DNA of 60,000 nt from Liolophura sinensis (Eukaryota; Mollusca; Polyplacophora; Chitonida; Chitonidae). The DNA lies in assembly GCF_032854445.1 (NCBI RefSeq), contig NC_088307.1, positions 6,090,017 through 6,150,016 on the forward strand, given 5' to 3'. Below the pieces are notes generated by a model, which saw only the letters and a program-made list of their open reading frames with translations, was not told where the DNA came from and made no database searches. Every line of letters starts with the position of its first letter. Position 1 is the first letter of the stretch. A program made the translations under genes and the position numbers. Shown here piece by piece: positions 38,601 through 47,600 of this stretch.

Positions 38601-41600
38601 CAATAATTAACCCCGAAACATCAAACAGCCTGGCTGGCTAATGTCACATGTACATGTACATGGTTGCAAAGCGTGCAGCAGTCCTGTGCCGTGCCAGAGA
38701 TGCCAGCCAAGTGAAACCACAAGTCAGACAGGTGAAGTAAATACTTCATGAGATTGTTCTCATCTCAGCGGACATTAAGACGGTATAACACACAGATTCG
38801 ACGTGTCAGGCATGACCACATGCAATATGCAAATCGTTTTTTGTTTTTTTCCTCTACCTGTACGAGACACGAGTGTGTGCGTGTGTTATGGTCTGTTGTG
38901 TCGGCTAGATGTAAACACACTTGTTTATCTACACAGGCTTGGTACGCATGAGAAAACGAAGCCAGGCATGGTCAGGAAGGAATAAGTCTGATAATATCAC
39001 TCATCACAGGGACAATGTCACATGTACATGCAGCAAAAAATCCCCGCAAGCTCTTCTCACATTTAGAAGATTAACACAGCACTCGGGATCAGAGTCATTT
39101 ACCTGTAAATTTAGAGAGTGACTTACCTGGCCAAGTTAAGGTCATGCTTATGGTACTCCAAAGCCTTGCCGTACTCTTGCAGGTAGAAATAAGCATTCCC
39201 AAGCTGACTGTAGATGGCGCTCAACGTCTTCAGGTCATCTGTGCCCATGCGCACGGCGGCCTCGAAGAACTGGACGCCGGTGCGACAGTCACCAGCTTTA
39301 CAAAGTCTCTCCCCTTCTAGAGCCAGCTCCATACACGTCCCCTCCATGGCACCGAAGAGATCTGTGCAACAACAACAACACTCAACTGTCAGCTTCAGTC
39401 AAATGTATTGTACAAAAAAATGATTCTTCGTTGATGTGAAACTAGAAAGCATTTCAAGCATTCTCTAGCTGCATGTACATTTAATTACACAGACTGCCTG
39501 TAGCAGGTAACCCTACCCTTCCAAATAAATGTCAGAACACCTTTCTAATATCTATCGCCACCTTACAACACCCCCATGAGCATATCATTTCAACATTATG
39601 TAAGTATTACACATACATACAGCACATGTACACAAACACGAAGCATGTTAAATGATACAGAGCGGGATAAACATTTAACGTTGATTAATTCCTATAACAT
39701 GTACCTGTGTTAATACCTGATCACTGGAATCCTCTTTGATGTCTTAGATTCTACCCCTCAGTACACCTGTACAGGTGCCTGCCGCTGCTTTCACACCAAA
39801 TCAAAGACGAAAAAGGCAGACGAGGGTAAATACCTGTCAACACATCAGGTGTCAATGACAGTGATACAGAATGTCCACACAGGCCTCACAGTACAAACCC
39901 CACCCAACTCGGCCTCAAGTCCCCGACAACTGCTGCATCTGTGTGGGCACTAGTAATTAACTATTGATCAGGTGCTAATGGGGATTTGCCCTTTGGAAGA
40001 GAGGAGATCATATCCAGCATACTGCACAGGTAGATATAGCACACCTGTTTACAGTGTCTCGATCTCCACTTAGGCGTCGTTGTAACATGCCATGTGCATG
40101 TCGGTTCAGGTGAAAAAGACACCTTTATGTAAGGCTGATGATGGAGCCAAACAAATGCCAATGATATTGACACCTTTGATCACTGACGAGGCAAACATCA
40201 TTCATAATGATATTAAAGTGCACAGGTATCAGGTAAAGCTCTGGAAAGAATTAGTAAAAGTCTGAGAACTATACATACATGTATTTGCTCACAGAAATGG
40301 AATGACAGGTACAATGAATTCTGTGTTTATGTTATACATAACAGACTTTCAGGCTGAATTATTGTTTATGTATATGTAATGTATGTAGTTCACTGGGTTT
40401 GTACTCAGTTTACAATATATTTTTCAAGGTAATTTTCTTTTAAGGAAATTAAGAATATATATCCAGTATATTAAGCAGTAAATGGATGCTTTGGGTTTAT
40501 TGCCGTATGCAACATTAGTTTAGGTCATATGGCCGTGGTGCTTGTGACACGGTGAATGTATGCGCCAAAGTCCTGCAGCCACTCAAGTATCTTACCAGAG
40601 ACACCCAAGTTTGACTGACCACTCCGATTTAGACGGGCACAATGTTCTGGAAGCATGTGGTTAATAATTTCACTTTCAAGGACACCAGACTTTTTGCTCA
40701 TTTGTCACGGTGATTCAATGCCTTGAATTCCCAGTCGGGATTTTCAAGGTAGAATATGAACCCTGGGTTAATGTACTTGATTTTTTAATATCATAAACTT
40801 ACACCATGTATATAAAATGGTAAGTGTAATGGCATTATTGGCTTTAACAGTAGTGGTAAATTCTGAAAGATTTCTTGACTCTTCATAGGGTTACACGGCC
40901 AATGTGCTAACCAAATGATGCTGATCACCTTCACTATCTGATAATAAATACTCAACAATATGACATCAGGCTTCCCAAAAAGCATGTGCTCTAATGTTTT
41001 GATGGAGTTTTTGGGATAAAATCCCTATTGATGTCTTTAGTCAAAATTGTAAAACAATACAGACCTGGGCTACTCTGTTTACGCTACTCTAAAATTATAA
41101 AAAGTTAGAATGTGAGCTTTATTATAAATATATGGAATTTTCACTGATTATTTTGAACAGTGACATAGATGTATGCAGAGGAAATAAGCCAGATAGCTGT
41201 TCTGAGTGGTGCTTCAGTACGCACTTACATAACGTGTCATAGGTGTGATAAACGAGAACACATGATCATTCATGCCTACAACATTACAGTCTTCGGTGTC
41301 AGCCCAGACTTCAACCCCAATCTAACTTCTTACAAAGTATTTTTCTAAATTTTAAACTTGAAACTGTCCTCGAACCCAATGTTAAGTCTTAGATGTTACA
41401 ATGTGTGGAATAAAATACATGCATTTTGCTGAACTGTGTGTATTAACTGTTGATGGCTATAATGCTTCAACAATGTCACCTAAATTTGTTTGTCCCACAG
41501 CCATGAAATCTCTATCATGCGCACTTGAAACAACTACCTCTCCCGTCGTATGTGGGAAGGTCTGTCAGCAACCTGCGGATGGTCGTGGGTTTCCACCGGG

Positions 41601-44600
41601 CTCTGCCCGGTTTCCTCCCACCATAATGCTGGCCGCCGTCGTATAAGTGAAATATTCTTGAGTACGGCGTAAAACACCAATCAAATAAATAAATTGAAAC
41701 AACTAGCCAGCTTATGCTAATATTTTTGTGAAAGGTAGTTATATGGGCTGTGCTAAACATATCCCCCATGTGCTACTGTGCTCTACATGTCAGCAAACCT
41801 TGTGCTCAATACATGCAGTACTTTTTGAGACACCACCCCTACCATTTTTTGGAACAGATTCTAATACATAACTGGGGCCTCCGTGGCTCAGTCGGTTAAA
41901 GCGCTAGCGCAGCGTAATGACCCAGGAGTCTCTCACCAATGCGGTCGCTGTGAGTTCAAGTCCAGCTGATGCTGGCTTCCTCTCCGGCCGTACGTGAGAA
42001 GGTCAGCTAGCAACCTGTGGATGGTCGTGGGTTTCCCCCGGGCTCTGCCCGGTTTCCACCCACCATAATAATGGCCGCCGTCGTATAAGTGAAATATTCT
42101 TGAGTACGGCGTAAAACACCAATCAAATAAATAAATAAATAAATAAATAAATCTAATACATAACACACTAAGTCAGGAATTCAGTAATTTACGGTACTTA
42201 ATATGCACACTCCCACTCAATGATGGAATATCCCCCATGTGGAACTGTGCTCTACATGTCAGCAAGCCCTGTGCTCAATACATACAGTACTCTTTTAGAC
42301 ACCATCCCTACCATTTTGGAACACTGTTTCTAATACATAACACACTAAGTCAGGAATTCAGTAATATACTGTCCTTTATATGTACACATCCAATCAATGA
42401 AGGAATATCCCCCTTGTGCTATTGTGCCTTACATGTGTGCAAACCCTGGCTTCAATACCTGCAGTACTTTTAAGATACCACCCGTAACATTTTGCTTAAC
42501 ATTGCTTTCCCTATTACTGGATGCTGATGGTATGACATAAGCTACATCTTTATGTACATATAGGCGAGCTAATAATTATAGCAAAAATTTGACCGAAATA
42601 GCGATGACCAATTTTTTGCCAAAAATCTCTTAGAATAGCCCCTTTAACGCCGTACACAATTTTCCCATTATATGATGGCAGTAGGTTTTTGTGGTGGGGA
42701 TGGGGGTGGGGGGAAATTGGAGTCATCCACCATCCTTTGTTTAATGCCTGACAAACCTCCTGACTTCAAATCTGCAGCCTAGAAACAGCAACAGCTGGAC
42801 TGACACATGCCATCTCCTTGGTCAATGGCCTAATATTGGCTGCAAGCCTGCACTTTTAACAGTCAGCGTCCGGTAACCAGCAGTGACATATTCCTGAGTA
42901 CGGTACATGTTAAACACTGATCCAATGAACAAAATCTGCCAAGTGGGGGCATTAGTGGAAACCCTTAATTTACTGAGGGGTAAAATCCACCATAATGTAC
43001 AGGAGATCTGATAAAAGTTGCTGCATAAAGCTATTAAAGATCATTAAGCTATTAGACAAAAATTTACCATCATAACATTCAATATGTGCTTTACAGAACA
43101 CGCTTGTGTACTCAGGCTTTCATACAATAAAGCACTAGATATCCCTGTAAGCATTGTCTACTCCTGTGCAAGTACCTTAGCTATGTCATCACAATATGAC
43201 AGGCCATTAGTGCCATCTTGATCACAGAACGCCCATTATACTAGCAGACAAAAGCCTTCATAAAAAAAATGCTTACAAGTAAGCCTAATGGTGGAGTGAA
43301 GTAACTGTCCTTGACCAATGCAGCGAAGAGAGTTACCGTGACTGTAGTTTTTTTTTTTTTTTTAATTTTCAATAAAATTTTATATTTTTCTAATGATAAA
43401 GGCTCCACTTACATACAGTGTATGTATAAGAACGCAAGAGCAGGGCCCTTTTTTGGTGGGTGGGCAGGGTTATATGAAACAAACATATTTTTAAAGATGG
43501 CCAAGAACACATTTTTGACAGTCCTATAGCTGCCATCCTCTTCGCTATTATAAAGCCATGACTTTACTGGAATATGAATAATTTGCTTGTTCAGCTTGTT
43601 CAAAGAACCTTATTTAAATTTGGGTAGAGGGGCAGACATATTCAGAATAACAAAATGATTTTTTTTTTGGTTGTTGTAAAAATACCTTCAGTCATGTACA
43701 TGCAATCTCCAACCTAGACATACTTATGTACTCTAGCATCAATAATGCTACAAGCCTTTCCCACAAAAATTAATCAAATGTCAACCGGAAAAGCTCGGCC
43801 GGCAGAAGCCATTCGGTTATCTTTGTGTTACATTCATGATATACATGGACAGTCTATAAAAGGACCTGAAGCCTGATATATAAATCAACAGTCTGTTTTA
43901 TCTGACATGGAAGTATTTATATGGGCTCAAAATGACGGCGAGAAAGCTGCTTTCTGAAGATGGAAAATTTCCCTTTGACTGTTTTGAGGATTTTTGTTTT
44001 TTTTTTGCTTTATTTGGACTTTCATAAAAGTCATTTCAAACAACCCTCTGCAGTCATTTTGATAAGAATAAAGATGTACTTGAAATTAATTGAAAAAATA
44101 AAAAAAACAACAACAACTCCAAGACTGATGCATTTTAGATGGTGAATGCAAGATACATAATGAATTTCTTCAAAGCTCTGGAAATTATTCCTTATTTTAA
44201 GAAGACGTAGATTAACAATACATTCAATTCAATTCCTTTGTTTGGCCATTAATAATGCTTCCTTTTTGGTTTTCCATGATACCGCAGTCACTCAGGGGGA
44301 AGCAAATGGAGTCATACATAAAACAATTTCAATTAACGTAAATTGCAAAATATAAACATACAGCGTACATGTATATGAAAATCTGCAACTGTCATCCCAT
44401 GAAAATTTAATATCTTCTTACACTCAAGTCCCTATAGATAACAGGGTCCATATACTTAACGGATATCAAATTTCCAGGTTTTTCAGGGCTTTACTAAGCT
44501 CAAAATTCACATTTTCCCGGCGGCTGGGAATATACTGATCTCCAACACTAAAACACAAGCTTGAAGTAAAGAAAAAAATGGAACTTTGAATCGAAAATTG

Positions 44601-47600
44601 AATTGGACATACACAGCAATGAAATAAGCAACTTCACAGATGTTGGGAAAACAGTGGTTCACGCTGGCACGGTAGATTTTATTTCAAGGCTTTTTCCGGC
44701 TGAACCTTGAAACGCCCTGATTTTCCTGGCTTTTCAAGGCCTGTAAAAGTTACTTTCAAATTCCAGGCTCTCCAACGTTTTCATAGTATCAATCATGTTT
44801 ATAAATTAATGTCCCTGCCCTCAAGTTAAATGATGTTGTAGAATGTTATAAATGGGATGTCAAAAGTTCGGCGGCTGACCAACATGCTGATTTACACTTA
44901 TAGAGCTGCTTGTCACAGCGAGATCAAAGAACAATACAGAAATTCCCTCTGATACATGCAAGCTTTTGATTTACATGCTCAGTGTAAGACACAGGGTAAA
45001 TTTTGGCAGCAGCACCCAATGTACCAAGAATGAAATTGATAATGACCATTTACAATCCAATGATCGCATGATACTGACAATCAGCCAAGCTGGCTGGAGA
45101 GCCCGCTACAAGGTGTCTCAATTTGTCTGTCTGTGAGACATGGATGCATTGGCTAACAGGATGACAGGTGCCCTGCACACAAGCTTTAGCTTCCTCGGCG
45201 GTTTTATTCAGCTGGTGTTCAGGCCATGGAGATAGCAGGGGGATACCATGGGGTACACGTACATATTTAGTGTACATGTGTACATGTACGTGAATCTATC
45301 TTTATAAACGTCATTCATCCAATCGGTTTGTACAACGTACATGTACATGTATCTCATGAACGGATATCCTACAATGTACATGTATCTCATGAACGGATAT
45401 CCTACAATGTACACGTATCTCATGAACGGATATCCCTTCAGTGATGAGCCAGACAACAGGATGGAAAACAATAGAAACTACATGTACTTTATTTCATCCA
45501 AAAATCACCTGAAAAAAAACACATTTTTTTCCCCTCCAGACACATATACAATGTACAGTGTAGGTTATAACATATTACATTTACATGTGTACTAAAATCC
45601 ATGAATTAACTCTCAGATTCAGGCAATATGGGGAATTTTAGGTCAAATTTAGTACCTTTATGTGGCTTAAATTTTGAAATCAGTAACATTTCTCTGAGAA
45701 AAAAATTGTAGACAAAAAGAAAACCTGTCCCTCAATAAAAAAATATATGAAAACCAAAAAGCCTGTTCCATGAGAAAACCATCCTGTACGCTTGCAAGTA
45801 CAGGCACATGCAATGGTGATGATTGACCAGACAGCAAATTTTTAATCCAATTTTTGGAATGTCAGTTTTTTGTTTGGCATGCACATAACAAAGGATTTTA
45901 TGTGTTTCCTACCTATACATGCACGTAGTTAGTTGTCGTACAGAATAATAAACCATAGAAAATGAATACACATAATATGTAGAGTACAATTCTCACACAA
46001 TATGATGAAGAAGGAAGTAAATGTAAAAGAAAATACCTTTCATAAATGTACGGAACAAACACAGGATATCATAGAGGTTGATGAAACAATCCCAACTCAA
46101 TACAAAAGTTCAACATGTTACCCGGCAACCAGTATCGAGTGAACTGCTAAATTCAACCCAGATAGCACAGCCCCGACACAAGATAAAGCCGGCTGATTCC
46201 CATACTAACAATCCCAGCGATCTGAGCCAAATGTAATCAACTGATGTTCTATTGTCAGAGTCAGTTAGGCGAATGCTTCCCAACAGCTGATTGGCTCTGC
46301 AAACGTCTCTGGTGCCAAGTGGACAAACCTTCTCATCGGTCAGTGGTTCATTGATGTGTCTTGCTTGTTGAGAAAGGATTAACAAGTCAGGGATCTATAA
46401 AGTACAGTCAGCTTTATAGCCATAAACCACTTCTCTTGGCCTACAGACTTCAAACCACACATCCAGACTTACATGTAATTATTTACTTGTTTGATTGGTG
46501 TTTTACGCCGTACTCAAGAATATTTCACTTATACGTCTGCGGCCAGCATTATAGTGGGACGAAAGCGGGCAGAGCCCGGGCGAAACCCACGACTATCCGC
46601 AAATTGCTGGAAGACCGACTTAAATACAAAGATGCAAGACTAAGTACCCACAGCTGCATTTGAACCGGCGACCACAAATTTTAAACACGAATAAAGGTCA
46701 TGAAATAATACCGGTGGAGTTAAATAACTGTCTAGATACCTCGATTTGCTGTCTTCATCATATGACTGAAAAACTGTTACGTACGCCGCTAAACCCCAAG
46801 CACTCACTCACTCACTCACTTTGCTTGTCATCTCCTGGCATGACAAGCAAAGTTAACCCTTTAATATTCATAATTTGATAAAAATTCTATATTTTTCAGT
46901 GCTACAATATTAATGCGAAGTGAACCAAAAAAAAAAGAGACTGGATAAAATTTGTGATTTTTTACGTGTCAATAAACTTGCATGTCACAGATGTTTAATG
47001 TGCTGTCAAGGCTATGAATTAATGGTGATGGCATCACCATTTCCGAGACACTGTTGCCATATCCGAGTCAAAAACATGACCTGCAACGCCTACCACAGAA
47101 TTCAGATCTCTACATGCAAATTTCAAAAATATTCACAAAATACATGTGGGTCTGCATATACTTGTGGTTCAAACTACTGATACTGTAATGTTTTATAATT
47201 TTTTGACACCTCGTCTGCTATTTTTAGCCAGTATAGATGTAACTGTAGCAGGAATATTTAGTTGTTTTTTTTTTTTTACATGGTTAGTCGATCCAATGAA
47301 CATATTCGTATCTACTTTTCAAATAAAAAATGGGGATTTAATTCCTCCCTAACAGAATTACTAATATCTGTCCTAAAAATTATGTAGTCCTTCAGGTGAC
47401 AATTACCCTAATTTTGAATTTTTCTTCGTCTTGGAGATAAGCTATTATGTACAGCAAACAGTACAAAAGCCACCTGTGAGGTAAAGTGCCTGTTTATTAA
47501 TATGTGTGTGTGGAGGAATTGGTGGGGGGGGGGGGGGGGGAGTGGGAAGGGAGAGGGGTGAGCCTGCAGGGATCCCTCGTCTGAAGGGCTTGTGTCCAGT

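Larger units (their letters stand above)
19788..39126 (-). other. GPSM2 intron 2 (19.3 kb, repeat-rich)
   Basis: Contains tandem arrays at 21063-21885, 21962-22165, 24487-25190, 27985-28905, 30104-30660 and 33133-33418; SINEs at 20045, 25261, 27698, 28438 and 38109; MITE-A copies at 22285, 31970 and 37409; and MITE-B copies at 22848, 34998, 35425 and 36523. Segments around 23100-24400, 25650-27650, 29000-30060, 31150-31900, 32120-33100, 33430-34900 and 37640-38100 show no gene and no repeat I can name. Confidence 0.75.

Noticed and set aside
8421-39361. Processed pseudogene or AGS3 paralogue instead of a functional LGN
   Set aside because: All introns are present, frame is intact through 12 exons, and domains are conserved; LGN versus AGS3 is not a meaningful distinction in most invertebrates, which usually have one gene.
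47524-47560. Regulatory quadruplex claim for the G17 run
   Set aside because: A homopolymer run is compatible with slippage or assembly error; no position relative to a promoter or splice site supports a function.
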